Shown one piece after another: positions 42,512 to 51,833 of a stretch of 64,000 nucleotides of DNA. Position 1 is the stretch's first letter, and each line of letters begins with the position of its first letter. This DNA comes from Actinoalloteichus hymeniacidonis (lineage in GTDB: Bacteria; Actinomycetota; Actinomycetes; Mycobacteriales; Pseudonocardiaceae): NCBI RefSeq assembly GCF_014203365.1, contig NZ_JACHIS010000001.1, positions 1,736,001-1,800,000 on the forward strand, in the 5' to 3' direction. Position numbers and translations under genes: made by a program. The notes under the pieces were generated by a model, which was not told the origin of the DNA, ran no database searches, and saw nothing but the letters and a program-made list of their open reading frames with translations.

Positions 42512-43738
42512 ATGTTCGATCACCGCCAGCAGCAGTCACGAGCAGTCCGTCGTGCGGCGGCTCGGCGACGGGGCGTCGCCACGACGGTCGCCTCGATCGC
42601 CGCCGTGGCCTGCCTGGCCTCGTGCGGCAACGCGCCCTGGGATTGGGAGCAGGGCTCTGCGTCCGACAGCGGTGCGTCGCAACAGGACGGCGCCTTAGAA
42701 CAGAACGACGCGTTGCAACAGGACCTGGACGGCGTCGTCGACTCCCTCGGCGTCCCGGCGGCCCTGGCGTCGGTGCGTAACTCCGAGGGCGAGGTGCAGG
42801 ACTACACCGCCGGAGTGGGCGACATCGAGACCGACGCGCCGGTGCCGGTGGATGGGCAGGTGCGTATCGGCAGCAGCACCAAGACTTTCGTTGCCGTGGT
42901 GTTGATGCAGTTGGTGGCCGAGGGATCGGTGGACCTCGACGCCTCCGTCGAGACCTATCTGCCCGGCGTCGTACAGGGCGAGGGAGTCGACGGCAACGCC
43001 ATCACCGTCCGCCAGTTGTTGCAGCACACCAGCGGAATCCCCAACTTCACCGCGTTCATGAATCCGGACTTCTTCGCCACCCGCGACACCTACTACGAGC
43101 CCACAGAACTCCTGGATCTCGCTCTCGCGGAGCCCGCCGCCTTCGAACCGGGTGCGAAAGCGGAGTACAGCAACACCAACTACGTCATCGCGGGTCTGAT
43201 CATCGAGCAGGTGACCGGCGGGACCGTTGCCGAGGAGATCACCAGTCGCGTCATCGAGCCCGCCGAGCTGACCAAGACCTACTTCCCGGCGCCGCGCGAC
43301 AAGGAGATCGAGGGCGAGCACCCCAAGGGCTATCACCCCACCGCCGAGGACGGTTCGCTGGGCGACATCACCTCGATCGACCCGTCGATGGCCTGGGCGG
43401 CCGGGCAGATCGTCTCCACGCCCAGCGACGTGAGCCGGTTCTACACCGCTCTCCTGGCGGGCGACCTCGTCGAAGCGGAACAGCTCGCGGAGATGCAGAC
43501 CACCGTCGAGGCGAGCGACCTGCCGGGCACGGAGTACGGGCTCGGCCTGATGCGCAACGAGCTGAGCTGCGGCGGCGTCCGCTGGGGCCACGACGGCAAC
43601 TTCCCCGGCTACTCGATCAGCAACGGGGCCACCGAGGACGGCCGGTCCGCCGCGATCGCGGTCACCTCGCTGCCCACCTCCGAGGAAGCCCTGAGCGCGG
43701 GCGGTGAACTGGTCGACACCGCTCTCTGCGGCTCCTGA
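42512..43738 (+). CDS. Serine hydrolase, class C beta-lactamase/DD-peptidase-like lipoprotein
   Basis: A 408-aa exported serine hydrolase. A long Arg-rich signal region is followed by the lipobox LASCG. The catalytic motifs are SSTK (VRIGSSTKTF), YSN (EYSNTNYVIAGL) and HDG (RWGHDGNFPGYS), as in Streptomyces D,D-carboxypeptidase and class C beta-lactamase-like proteins. It probably acts on peptidoglycan peptides or esters outside the cell. ATG 42512 has AAGGAG ten bases upstream. It is a single gene convergent with aztA. Confidence 0.92.
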   Translation: MFDHRQQQSRAVRRAAARRRGVATTVASIAAVACLASCGNAPWDWEQGSASDSGASQQDGALEQNDALQQDLDGVVDSLGVPAALASVRNSEGEVQDYTAGVGDIETDAPVPVDGQVRIGSSTKTFVAVVLMQLVAEGSVDLDASVETYLPGVVQGEGVDGNAITVRQLLQHTSGIPNFTAFMNPDFFATRDTYYEPTELLDLALAEPAAFEPGAKAEYSNTNYVIAGLIIEQVTGGTVAEEITSRVIEPAELTKTYFPAPRDKEIEGEHPKGYHPTAEDGSLGDITSIDPSMAWAAGQIVSTPSDVSRFYTALLAGDLVEAEQLAEMQTTVEASDLPGTEYGLGLMRNELSCGGVRWGHDGNFPGYSISNGATEDGRSAAIAVTSLPTSEEALSAGGELVDTALCGS

Positions 43739-43748
43739 CCACGCTGGG

Positions 43749-43790
43749 AACGGGCGGTTGAGCGAGCGATCCTCGTCTCACCCGTCCGTT
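43749..43790. terminator. Imperfect terminator hairpin between convergent genes
   Basis: AACGGGCGGTTGAG pairs with CTCACCCGTCCGTT (two mismatches), 14-nt loop, between the serine hydrolase gene and aztA. Confidence 0.6.
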
Positions 43791-43818
43791 TCGGCGTGCG
43801 CGCGCATCGGCGGGCGGT

Positions 43819-44517
43819 TCACCACAGGGACGGCACATCCCAGGCGGTGCGCACCCGTTCCTCGGTGAGTACCTCGGCGGGTTCGCCCTGCGCGACCAAG
43901 CTGCCCCCGTGGAGCAGCAGGCAGTGATCCGAGGCGCGGGCGACGGCCAGATCGTGGGTGACCCGCAGGACGGTGGTGCCCGCCTCGGCCGTCTCGCGCA
44001 ACGCCTCGTCGATGCGGTTGCGTGCCGTCATGTCGAGCCCGGCCGCCGGTTCGTCGAGTAACAGCACCTCGCTGCGCTGCGCCAGGCCCTGGGCCACCAG
44101 CGCCCGTTGCCGCTGGCCGCCGGACAGGGCACCCAACCGGCGGTCGGCCAGGTCGTGGATGTCCAAGCGGACCAGGCAGTCCTCGACGATCGCGCGGTCG
44201 TCCCTGGTCAATCTGCGCCACGGGCCGCGCTGCGCCCAGCGACCCATCTCCACGGTGGCCCGCACGGTGATCGGCAGCGTGTCGGACACCGCGCTGCGCT
44301 GCACCACATACGCCGGACGTCGGCTGTCGCGCCGCGTCACGGTGCCGCTGCTCGTCGGCAGGATGCCTGCGATCACATTGAGCAGCGAGGACTTCCCCGC
44401 GCCGTTGGCGCCCACCACGGCGGTGATGCGCGAGCGCGGGATCTCGGCGCTGACCTCGTGAAGCACCTGGTGCGCGCCGTAACTCGCGCTGACCTCGGAC
44501 AGGGTGATCTGGGGCAC
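43819..44517 (-). CDS. aztA: Zinc ABC transporter ATP-binding protein AztA
   Basis: A 232-aa ABC ATPase. Walker A is GANGAGKSS, the signature LSGGQRQRALVAQ, Walker B EVLLLDEPAAGLD and the H-loop VTHDL. It powers zinc uptake with the permease AztB, which is divergent from it across a Zur-like site. The protein is at the short end for this family, as is usual for manganese/zinc type A-1 importers. Confidence 0.9.
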   Translation of the reverse strand: MPQITLSEVSASYGAHQVLHEVSAEIPRSRITAVVGANGAGKSSLLNVIAGILPTSSGTVTRRDSRRPAYVVQRSAVSDTLPITVRATVEMGRWAQRGPWRRLTRDDRAIVEDCLVRLDIHDLADRRLGALSGGQRQRALVAQGLAQRSEVLLLDEPAAGLDMTARNRIDEALRETAEAGTTVLRVTHDLAVARASDHCLLLHGGSLVAQGEPAEVLTEERVRTAWDVPSLW

Positions 44518-44546
44518 TTGAACCGATCCATCCTTCCAGTGAATTA

Positions 44547-44569
44547 GTAACGAGAACCATTTTCACATA
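44547..44569. promoter_or_regulatory. Zur-like operator between aztA and aztB
   Basis: On the minus strand the region reads TGAAAATGGTTCTCG, close to the actinobacterial Zur pattern TGAAAATGATTTTCA, about 15 bp from the AztB start. It probably represses both directions when zinc is plentiful. Confidence 0.6.
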
Positions 44570-44579
44570 TGGTGCCGGC

Positions 44580-45464
44580 ATGGACTGGCTGTTCCTGCCC
44601 TTCGAGGTGTCGTTCGTGCAGCGTGCGTTGGTCGCGGGACTGCTCGTCTCGTTGATCTGCGCGCTGGTCGGCACCTGGGTGGTGCTGCGCGGCATGGCCT
44701 TCCTCGGCGACGCGATGTCGCACGGGATGCTCCCCGGCGTCGCGCTGGCGTCGATGTTCGGCGCGAACGTGCTGCTGGGTGCGGCCCTCAGCGCCGGTGT
44801 GATGGCGTTCGGCGTCACCATGCTCAGCCGATCGGGCAGGCTGTCGAAGGACACCACCATCGGTCTGCTCTTCGTGGCGATGCTGGCGACCGGCGTGATC
44901 ATCGTGTCGCACTCGCAGTCCTTCGCCGTCGACCTGACCGGCTTCCTCTTCGGTGACGTACTGGCCGTGCGTCCCGACGACCTGGTCGGGCTCGGCATCG
45001 CGCTGGCCATCGCCGCCGTCATCTCGGTGCTCGGCTACCGCTCGTTCGTCGCGCTGGCCTTCGACTCCCGCAAGGCCCACACCCTCGGGTTGCGCCCCCG
45101 GCTCGCCGAGGGGCTGCTGCTCGGATTGGTGACCCTCGCGATCGTCGCCTCGTTCCACGTCGTCGGCACGCTGCTGGTGTTCGGGCTGCTGATCGCGCCA
45201 TCGGCCGCCTCGGTGCTCTGGGCCCGCCGCATCCCGATGATCATGCTCGGCGCCGCCCTCGTCGGGAGTCTCTCGACGGTGATCGGCCTGCTCGTCTCCT
45301 GGTACTGGGGGACGGCGGCGGGCGCCACCATCGCCGCCTCGGCCGTCGCGTTGTTCTTCGTCTCCGCGGTCGCGTCCCGGCTGACCCGCCTGCTTCGCCC
45401 TGCACCGACCACGGCCACCGCTGTACCGGTTCCCACCAACGAGAAGATCGAGTACTCATCGTGA
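44580..45464 (+). CDS. aztB: Zinc ABC transporter permease AztB
   Basis: A 294-aa ABC-3 family permease with about eight hydrophobic helices and the family motifs GMAFLGDAMSHGMLPGVALA and FHVVGTLLVFGLLIAPSA. It forms the membrane channel of the zinc importer. The ATG is directly after the Zur-like site, so the mRNA leader is very short. The stop overlaps the next gene by 4 bp (GTGA). Confidence 0.92.
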   Translation: MDWLFLPFEVSFVQRALVAGLLVSLICALVGTWVVLRGMAFLGDAMSHGMLPGVALASMFGANVLLGAALSAGVMAFGVTMLSRSGRLSKDTTIGLLFVAMLATGVIIVSHSQSFAVDLTGFLFGDVLAVRPDDLVGLGIALAIAAVISVLGYRSFVALAFDSRKAHTLGLRPRLAEGLLLGLVTLAIVASFHVVGTLLVFGLLIAPSAASVLWARRIPMIMLGAALVGSLSTVIGLLVSWYWGTAAGATIAASAVALFFVSAVASRLTRLLRPAPTTATAVPVPTNEKIEYSS

Positions 45465-46669
45465 AAACAAGGAGAAATCCGCTGCTCGCCGGGCTGGCGA
45501 TCACCATGACGGCAAGCCTGGCCGCCGCCTGTGGCGGTGGCGGCCCCGCCCAGGACACCGCCATCGAGGAGACCACCGAGGCCGTGCCGCACGGCTACGT
45601 CGAGGGTGCCGAGGAGACCGCCGAGGCCCAATCGCGGCTCATCGTCGGCGACGCCGAGACCGGCGCGGTGCAGGTGGTCGACCTGATCACCGAGGAGATC
45701 CACCAGCTGGACGGCATCGACGGCGGTGTGACCGGCATCCTCGGCGACGGTCGCTTCGGCTATCTGACCGGTGCGGACGGTGCCACCCACGTCGTGGACA
45801 GCGGCTCGTGGATGGTGGACCACGGCGATCACGTGCACTACTACCGGGCCGAGGTCCGCGACGTCGGCACCGTCTCCGACGAACCGGCGACCGGCGCCTA
45901 CAGCGACCGCGTCGTCTCGGCCGTCTCCTTCGAGGACACGGTCGGCCTGTGGGATCGGGCCGAACTCGACGCGGGAACCGTCGCGGAGGCCGGCGAGATC
46001 CCCGACGTCGACATCGCCGTGCCCTACGAGGAACACCTCCTGACCGCGCGGGACTCCGCCGGAATCCAGGTGCACGACCGCGAGGGCACGGTCGTCAGCG
46101 AGATCGACGAGCCCTGTGAGGCTCCCCGAGGCCAGGCCGTCACCCGGCGCGGCGTCGTCTTCGGCTGTGCCGACGGGGCCCTGCTGATCAGCGAGGACGA
46201 CGACACCTTCGTCGCCGAGAAGATCGCCTTCGACGAACCGGTGGCCGACGACCAGCGCCCGGACCGGTTCGAGCACCGGCCCGACAGCACCACGCTCGCC
46301 GCGATCGCAGGCGATGGCGTGCGAACCCTGGACGTCACCGAGGGTCGGTGGCGACACTTCGAACTCGAATCGGTCGTCGCGGTCAACGCCGTCGGCGAGG
46401 GCGCACCCGTGCTGGCCCTGACCGCCGACGGTGTGCTGCACGCCCTCGACCCGGAGACCGGCGAACAGCTCGCCGAGAACGCCTTACTCTCCGCCGAGGC
46501 AGCGGGCGGCGATCCCGCCCCGGTCATCCAGGTGGACACCAGCCGCGCCTACCTCAACGACCCGACCAGCGGTGAGCTGTTCGAGATCGACTACCAGGAC
46601 GACCTGCGGGTGGCCAGGGACTTCACGGTCGACGGCAAGGCCAGCTATCTGGTGGAGACCGGGCGATGA
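45461..46669 (+). CDS. AztD-like zinc-binding lipoprotein (first copy)
   Basis: A 402-aa lipoprotein (lipobox LAAACG) predicted to be a beta-propeller, as in the zinc chaperone AztD. Possible metal sites are PHGYVEGAEETAEAQ near the mature N-terminus and DHGDHVHYYRAE. In the AztABCD system AztD hands zinc to the binding protein AztC. It starts with GTG at 45461 and overlaps aztB and aztC by 4 bp each. A second AztD-type gene follows aztC. Confidence 0.85.
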   Translation: MKTRRNPLLAGLAITMTASLAAACGGGGPAQDTAIEETTEAVPHGYVEGAEETAEAQSRLIVGDAETGAVQVVDLITEEIHQLDGIDGGVTGILGDGRFGYLTGADGATHVVDSGSWMVDHGDHVHYYRAEVRDVGTVSDEPATGAYSDRVVSAVSFEDTVGLWDRAELDAGTVAEAGEIPDVDIAVPYEEHLLTARDSAGIQVHDREGTVVSEIDEPCEAPRGQAVTRRGVVFGCADGALLISEDDDTFVAEKIAFDEPVADDQRPDRFEHRPDSTTLAAIAGDGVRTLDVTEGRWRHFELESVVAVNAVGEGAPVLALTADGVLHALDPETGEQLAENALLSAEAAGGDPAPVIQVDTSRAYLNDPTSGELFEIDYQDDLRVARDFTVDGKASYLVETGR

Positions 46670-47592
46670 GCCGCGCGACGATCACCCGCTCGGCGCTGGC
46701 GCTCGCGGTCCTGCTGACCGCCACCGCCTGCGCGGGCCCCGGTGACGACGAACAGGCCACCGTGGTGGTGACCACCAACATCCTCGGCGACATCACGGAG
46801 AACATCGTCGGCGACCAGGCCCAGGTCAGCGTGCTGATGGCCCCGAACTCCGACCCGCACTCCTTCGGGATCTCCGCCCAGCAGGCCGCCGCCATGGAAC
46901 GGGCTGGACTGTTGGTCTACAACGGACTCGGCCTGGAGGAGGGCGTGCTGCGCAACGTCGAGGCCGCCGCCGAAGCCGGGGTCGCGACCGTGGAGGTCGG
47001 CGCGGCCGTCGACCCGATCGACTACACCTCGGATGAGTCCGAGGGCCAACCCGATCCGCACTTCTGGACCGACCCCGCGCGGGTCGCCGAGGCCGTGGAC
47101 CTGATCGCCGATCAGGTGATCGACAACGTGCCCGGTGTGGACGAGAGCACCATCCGCGACAACGCCGACCGTTATCGGGGGGAGGTCGAGGACCTGGACG
47201 CGACGATGGCCGACCGCTTCGCCGAGATCCCCGAGCAGCACCGCAGGCTGGTCACCAACCACCACGTCTTCGGTTACTTGGCCGAGCGCTACGACTTCGA
47301 GGTCATCGGCGCGGTGATCCCCAGCGGCACCACCCTCGCCTCACCGAGCGCATCCGACCTGGAATCCCTGGCCAACACCATCGGCGAGGCGGGCGTGCCC
47401 GCGATCTTCGCCGACTCCTCGCAATCCGACCGCCTGGCCCAGGTCCTCGCCGAACAGGCGGGCATCGACGTCGCCGTGGTCTCGCTGTACTCCGAATCGC
47501 TCAGCGCCGAGGGCGGGGGAGCCGCCAGCTATCTGGAGATGATGCGCGCCAATTCCGACTCCATCGCCGACGGACTACTCGGCCAGGACTGA
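46666..47592 (+). CDS. aztC: Zinc-binding lipoprotein AztC
   Basis: A 308-aa cluster A-I solute-binding protein anchored by a lipobox (TATACAG). Metal-ligand regions are NSDPHSFGIS, DPHFWTDP, LVTNHHVFGYL and FADSSQSDRLA, giving three His and an acidic residue. There is no His-rich loop like ZnuA, in line with the AztC type, which receives zinc from AztD. ATG at 46666, overlapping the first AztD gene by 4 bp. Confidence 0.92.
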   Translation: MSRATITRSALALAVLLTATACAGPGDDEQATVVVTTNILGDITENIVGDQAQVSVLMAPNSDPHSFGISAQQAAAMERAGLLVYNGLGLEEGVLRNVEAAAEAGVATVEVGAAVDPIDYTSDESEGQPDPHFWTDPARVAEAVDLIADQVIDNVPGVDESTIRDNADRYRGEVEDLDATMADRFAEIPEQHRRLVTNHHVFGYLAERYDFEVIGAVIPSGTTLASPSASDLESLANTIGEAGVPAIFADSSQSDRLAQVLAEQAGIDVAVVSLYSESLSAEGGGAASYLEMMRANSDSIADGLLGQD

Positions 47593-47667
47593 GCACCCCT
47601 GCACACCGGGACGCGGCCGGCTGCGGCGATCCCGATGACGCCCCACCCCGAGAAGAAAGTACGAGAG

Positions 47668-48867
47668 ATGCCGAATCCGTTGCGCACCATGCGACGAGGA
47701 CACACCATCACCGCCCTGTCCGCTGCGGCCCTGCTGGCTCTGACCGCCTGCGGCACCGAATCGACCGAGGAATCCTCGGCGGACGGTGCGGCCACCACCG
47801 AATCCGAGGCCGCCGTCACGGTCGCCGAGCCGATCGCCGTCACCTACGACGGCGGGCTCTACGTGCTCGACGGCACCACGCTGGAGGTCGTGCAGGACAT
47901 CGAACTGGAGGGCTTCAACCGGCTGAACCCGGCGGGCGACGACCGCCACATGTTCGTCTCCACCTCCACCGGTTTCCAGCTGCTCGATGCCGCAGGCGCC
48001 GAGCTGACCGATCTCGAGTTCGAGGCGCCGAAGCCCGGCCACGTCGTGCGGCACGCGGGCAAGACCGTGCTGTTCGCCGACGGCACCGGCGAGGTGACCA
48101 TCTTCGACCCGGCCGAACTCGGCGACACGCTGCCCGAGACCGAGACCTACACGACTCCGGAGGCGCACCACGGTGTCGCCGTCGAGCTGGAGAACGGCGA
48201 ACTCGTCACGACCCTCGGCAACGAGGACGAGCGTCCCGGCATCGTGGTGTTGGACGAGAACCACGAGGAGATCGCCCGCAACGAGGACTGCCCCGGCGTC
48301 CACGGCGAGGCGACCGCACAGGGCGAAGCCGTGGTCATCGGCTGCGAGACCGGCGTGTTGATCTATCAGGACGGCGAGATCACCAAGGTGGACAGCCCCA
48401 CCGACTACGGCCGGATCGGCAACCAGGCGGGCACCGACGCTTCCCCGATCACCCTCGGCGACTACAAGCAGGACGAGGACGCGGAGCTGGAGCGGCCGAC
48501 CGAGGTGTCGCTGGTCGACACCGAGGCCGGGACCATCACGCTGGTCGACATCGGCGCCAGCTACACCTTCCGCTCGCTGGCCCGTGGACCGGAGGGCGAG
48601 GGCCTGGTGCTGGGCACCGACGGTGCGATCCACGTCGTCGACCCGGAGGCCGCCGAGGTCACCGACAGTTTCCCGGTGATCGACTCCTGGGAGGAGCCGC
48701 TGGAGTGGCAGCAGCCGCGACCGGCGATCTTCGTGCGGGGCGAGACCGCCTTCGTCAGCGACCCCGGCGCCAACGAGATCCACGCCGTCGACCTCGCCAC
48801 GGGTGAGATCACCGCGACCGGATCGCTGGACTCGGCGCCGAACGAGCTCAGCGGCGTGCTCGGCTAA
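47668..48867 (+). CDS. aztD: Zinc metallochaperone AztD (second copy)
   Basis: A 399-aa lipoprotein (lipobox LTACGT) with repeated short beta blades typical of a seven-bladed propeller (YVLDGTTLEV, VTIFDPAELG, IVVLDENHEE, IHAVDLATGE). Probable zinc ligands are in PEAHHGVAVELENGE and CPGVHGEA, each at a blade edge, and DRHMFVSTST. ATG at 47668; it follows aztC by 75 bp and ends before a terminator. Confidence 0.88.
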   Translation: MPNPLRTMRRGHTITALSAAALLALTACGTESTEESSADGAATTESEAAVTVAEPIAVTYDGGLYVLDGTTLEVVQDIELEGFNRLNPAGDDRHMFVSTSTGFQLLDAAGAELTDLEFEAPKPGHVVRHAGKTVLFADGTGEVTIFDPAELGDTLPETETYTTPEAHHGVAVELENGELVTTLGNEDERPGIVVLDENHEEIARNEDCPGVHGEATAQGEAVVIGCETGVLIYQDGEITKVDSPTDYGRIGNQAGTDASPITLGDYKQDEDAELERPTEVSLVDTEAGTITLVDIGASYTFRSLARGPEGEGLVLGTDGAIHVVDPEAAEVTDSFPVIDSWEEPLEWQQPRPAIFVRGETAFVSDPGANEIHAVDLATGEITATGSLDSAPNELSGVLG

Positions 48868-48885
48868 GTCGAGCCGACCGGACGG

Positions 48886-48926
48886 GGGTGCTCGCGGATC
48901 GCCATCGCGGTGGTCTGCGAGCACCC
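48886..48926 (+). terminator. Terminator of the azt operon
   Basis: Perfect 10-bp inverted repeat GGGTGCTCGC/GCGAGCACCC followed by TTGCCGTTT, 18 bp past the aztD stop. Confidence 0.75.
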
Positions 48927-49015
48927 TTGCCGTTTCGGCAAGAAAGCTTGCCGATCATGCCACCGCTGGGCACGCTGAAAGCCGGACGACGTTCGACACG
49001 AGCGGGAGTGGATCG

Positions 49016-49627
49016 ATGGATCAACAGTTCTGGGACGACCAATACCGAAGCCGGGACCAGCTCTTCAGCGGCAATCCCAACGGTGTGCTCGTCACCGAGG
49101 TCACCGGCATGACGCCGGGCGAGGCTCTGGACGTCGGCTGCGGCGAGGGCGGTGACGCGCTCTGGTTGGCCAGGCAGGGCTGGCAGGTCACCGGGGTCGA
49201 CATCTCGCAGGTCGCGGTCGACCGGGCCGCGAGGATCGCGGCGGCCGAGGGCATCGAGAACGTGCGCTTCGCCCAGCTCGACCTCACCTCGGCGGCGCCC
49301 GCAGCCGGGGCCTACGACCTGGTGACCATGCAGTACCTCGCGCTGCCCGTCGAATCCGGCGAGGCGCCGCTGCGGGGCCTGCTCGCCGCCGTCGCCCCCG
49401 GCGGCACCCTGCTCGTCGGCACCCACGACCTCGCCGATCTGCCGCCCCGCAAGGGCGACGAGACCTTCGACCCCGCAGCCTTCCACGACGTGGCGCGATC
49501 GCTGGCCGCGCTGCTCGACGACGACTGGACCGTGGTGGTCGACGAGTCCAGGCTGCGGACCGCTCCCGCCCCGGAGGGAACCCCGCACGTGCACGACGTG
49601 GTGTTGCGCGCGCGCCGCGCGGCCTGA
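49016..49627 (+). CDS. Class I SAM-dependent methyltransferase
   Basis: A 203-aa methyltransferase with SAM motif I LDVGCGEGGDALWLA, acidic VTGVDIS and the end HVHDVVLRARR. The N-terminus FWDDQYRSRDQLFSGNPNG resembles tellurite-resistance or thiopurine-type methyltransferases. ATG at 49016. The longer open frame upstream covers the azt terminator and is not coding. Substrate unknown. Confidence 0.87.
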   Translation: MDQQFWDDQYRSRDQLFSGNPNGVLVTEVTGMTPGEALDVGCGEGGDALWLARQGWQVTGVDISQVAVDRAARIAAAEGIENVRFAQLDLTSAAPAAGAYDLVTMQYLALPVESGEAPLRGLLAAVAPGGTLLVGTHDLADLPPRKGDETFDPAAFHDVARSLAALLDDDWTVVVDESRLRTAPAPEGTPHVHDVVLRARRAA

Positions 49628-49743
49628 TTAGTGGGACCGTCCTCGCTCGCGAAGGTGACGGGATACGGGCCTCGACCTCCGGCGATCGTGCACAGTCGAC
49701 ACGCCGGTTGCACTTGACTCTCACACCGATGTCAGGGGCGACG

Positions 49744-50184
49744 ATGAGGACTATGACCGTGACCCAGTTCAATCCGCGTGCCCTGATCGCACAGACGAGC
49801 CTCAGTGTTCTGGCGACCATCAAGTCGGACGGCCGCCCGCAACTCTCTCCGGTGACGCACTACTACGACCAGGATGCGGGCGTCATCCTGATCTCCAGCA
49901 CCACCAAGACGGCCAAGATCCGCAATCTGCGGCGGGATCCTCGGGCCACCCTGGAGGTCACCAGCGCCGACGGTCGGGAATGGGCCACCGCCGAGGGCGT
50001 CGCCACGCTCATCGGCCCCGGAACCGACCCACAGGGCCCAGAGGTCGAGGCGCTCGTCGACTACTACCGGCGGGCGGCGGGCGAACACCCCGACTGGGAG
50101 GAGTACCGCGCCGTGATGATCTCGGATCACCGGGTACTGATCACCATGTCGGTCGATCACGTCTACGGCGCGAACATCGGCTGA
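49744..50184 (+). CDS. F420-type pyridoxamine-5'-phosphate oxidase-like protein
   Basis: A 146-aa split-barrel flavin/F420-binding protein: LSVLATIKSDGRPQLSPVTH, then RNLRRDPRATLEVT and an end with AVMISDHRVLITM. Such proteins reduce or oxidise small molecules with F420 or FMN; the family is abundant in actinomycetes. ATG 49744 or 49753 is the start; the first has GGGG upstream. Confidence 0.87.
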   Translation: MRTMTVTQFNPRALIAQTSLSVLATIKSDGRPQLSPVTHYYDQDAGVILISSTTKTAKIRNLRRDPRATLEVTSADGREWATAEGVATLIGPGTDPQGPEVEALVDYYRRAAGEHPDWEEYRAVMISDHRVLITMSVDHVYGANIG

Positions 50185-50211
50185 GTCGCAGGCCGATCGA
50201 GAGGTGCCCGA

Positions 50212-50263
50212 TTCGACGCGGGGCTCGGGGCGGTGACCACCGCCCGCTGTGCCCCGCGTCGAA
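50212..50263. terminator. Bidirectional terminator with nested hairpin
   Basis: Outer 13-bp stem TTCGACGCGGGGC/GCCCCGCGTCGAA encloses an inner stem (GGGCGGT-GACC-ACCGCCC) between two convergent genes. Confidence 0.8.
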
Positions 50264-50269
50264 GCGTGA

Positions 50270-50707
50270 TCAGTCGAGCGCGGCGTCCAGCGTGATCTTC
50301 GTGCCGGTCAACGCCTTGCTGACCGGGCAGCTCTCCTTCGCCGAGTTGGCGACCTTCGCGAAGCCCTCGGCGTCCAGGCCCTCGACCTCGCCGCGCACCG
50401 TGATCGCGATGCCCGAGATCAAAAAGCCGCCCTCGGGGTCCGGCCCGAGCGTGACGTCGGCCTTGACGTCCAAGGACTGCGGGGTCCCACCCGCCGCGGC
50501 GATGAGGGCGGACAGCTGCATCGCATAGCAGGACGAGTGCGCGGCGGCGATCAGCTCCTCCGGGCTGGTGGTGCCGTCCGCGTTCTCCGCCGCCCGCTTC
50601 GGGAAGCTGACGTCGAAGGTGGCGGCGCCGCTGCTGGTGAGTTCGACCTGACCGGCGCCCTTCTCCAGGGTGCCGTTCCAGGCGGTCCGTGCGGTGCGGG
50701 TGGGCAT
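50270..50707 (-). CDS. OsmC-family peroxiredoxin
   Basis: A 145-aa OsmC/Ohr-type protein that reduces organic hydroperoxides in the cytosol. The two reactive cysteines are in AAHSSCYAMQLS and ESCPVSKAL, and the glutamate is in SPEELIAAAH, as in the OsmC family. ATG 50707 has GGAGG upstream. Single gene. Confidence 0.92.
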   Translation of the reverse strand: MPTRTARTAWNGTLEKGAGQVELTSSGAATFDVSFPKRAAENADGTTSPEELIAAAHSSCYAMQLSALIAAAGGTPQSLDVKADVTLGPDPEGGFLISGIAITVRGEVEGLDAEGFAKVANSAKESCPVSKALTGTKITLDAALD

Positions 50708-50928
50708 TGCAGAGCCTCCAAGCTGTGGTGGATCTTGCCGATCCCAGTATCGCACCGGGTGGCCGCGACGGCGGGACCGCCGAAGCCGCCAGCCCATGTC
50801 GAGTCGGGCCGAACCGAAGAATGGTCGGCCGTGCCAGGGATAGATAGACCCTCCCTAGGACCCGGCGGCGTTCGTAACGTCGAGATCGCGCGCTCCCATC
50901 TGGCAGCCGTTAGCGCGAGAGGACGAAT

Positions 50929-51786
50929 ATGGAACTCGGAATGCACATCGCCGACTTCACCTGGACCGGTGGCGCTCCCGTGTTGGGGCCTGCGCTCGCG
51001 CGCCACGTGCGGGAAGCGGAAGCGGCAGGCATCCGACGCATCACGGTGATGGACCACTTCTGGCAGATCGGCCCGGTCGGCCCGGTCGAGCACGAGATGC
51101 TGGAGGCGTACGCCGCGCTCGGTTTCATCGCGGCTCACACCGAGCACGCCCTGCTGCACACCCTGGTCACCGGGGTCATCTACCGCGAACCAGGCCTGCT
51201 GGCCAAACAGGTCTCCACACTGGACGTGCTCTCGGGTGGCCGGGTCGGCCTCGGCATCGGGGCGGGCTGGAACGAGGACGAGTCCCGTGGACTGGGTTTC
51301 GACTTCCCACCCACCGCAGAGCGATTCGAGAAGCTCGAGGAGACGGTCCGGATCTGCTTGCAGATGTGGTCGGACTCCGAGGAGCCGTTCGAGGGAAGGC
51401 ATTACCAGCTGGAGCGCACGCTCAACTCGCCGCAGAACCTGACCCGGCCGCATCCGTACCTGATGATCGGCGGCGGCGGCGAGAAGAAGACACTGCGGAT
51501 GGTGGCGCAGTATGCCGACGCCTGCAATCTCTTCGCCGGTCCGGAGGCAGCCCACAAACTCGACGTGCTCCGGACACACTGCGACACCCTCGGCCGCGAC
51601 TACGACGCGATCGAGAAGACCACGATGTTCCCCATCGACCCGACGAGCACCGTCGACGACATCGTGGGCACCGCCGAGAAGATGGCCGAACTCGGATTCA
51701 CCGCCGCCTACATCTTCGCGCGCGACATCGCCGAGCCCGATCACATCATCTCGCTGCTCGCCGACGCCACGGCGCGCTTGAGCTGA
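50929..51786 (+). CDS. LLM-class F420-dependent oxidoreductase
   Basis: A 285-aa luciferase-like (TIM-barrel) oxidoreductase using F420 or FMN: RITVMDHFWQI, VTGVIYREPGLLAKQVSTLD, GGRVGLGIGAGWNEDE and PYLMIGGGGEKKTLRMVA are typical. The reaction cannot be assigned. ATG 50929; convergent with the AIPR gene. Confidence 0.92.
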   Translation: MELGMHIADFTWTGGAPVLGPALARHVREAEAAGIRRITVMDHFWQIGPVGPVEHEMLEAYAALGFIAAHTEHALLHTLVTGVIYREPGLLAKQVSTLDVLSGGRVGLGIGAGWNEDESRGLGFDFPPTAERFEKLEETVRICLQMWSDSEEPFEGRHYQLERTLNSPQNLTRPHPYLMIGGGGEKKTLRMVAQYADACNLFAGPEAAHKLDVLRTHCDTLGRDYDAIEKTTMFPIDPTSTVDDIVGTAEKMAELGFTAAYIFARDIAEPDHIISLLADATARLS

Positions 51787-51793
51787 GGTGAGT

Positions 51794-51828
51794 GCCGGTG
51801 CTTCCACCGATCGGGTGGGAGCACCGGC
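51794..51828. terminator. Bidirectional terminator
   Basis: GCCGGTGCTTCCACC pairs with GGTGGGAGCACCGGC (one G-T pair), 5-nt loop, between convergent genes. Confidence 0.8.
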
Positions 51829-51833
51829 GCGGC

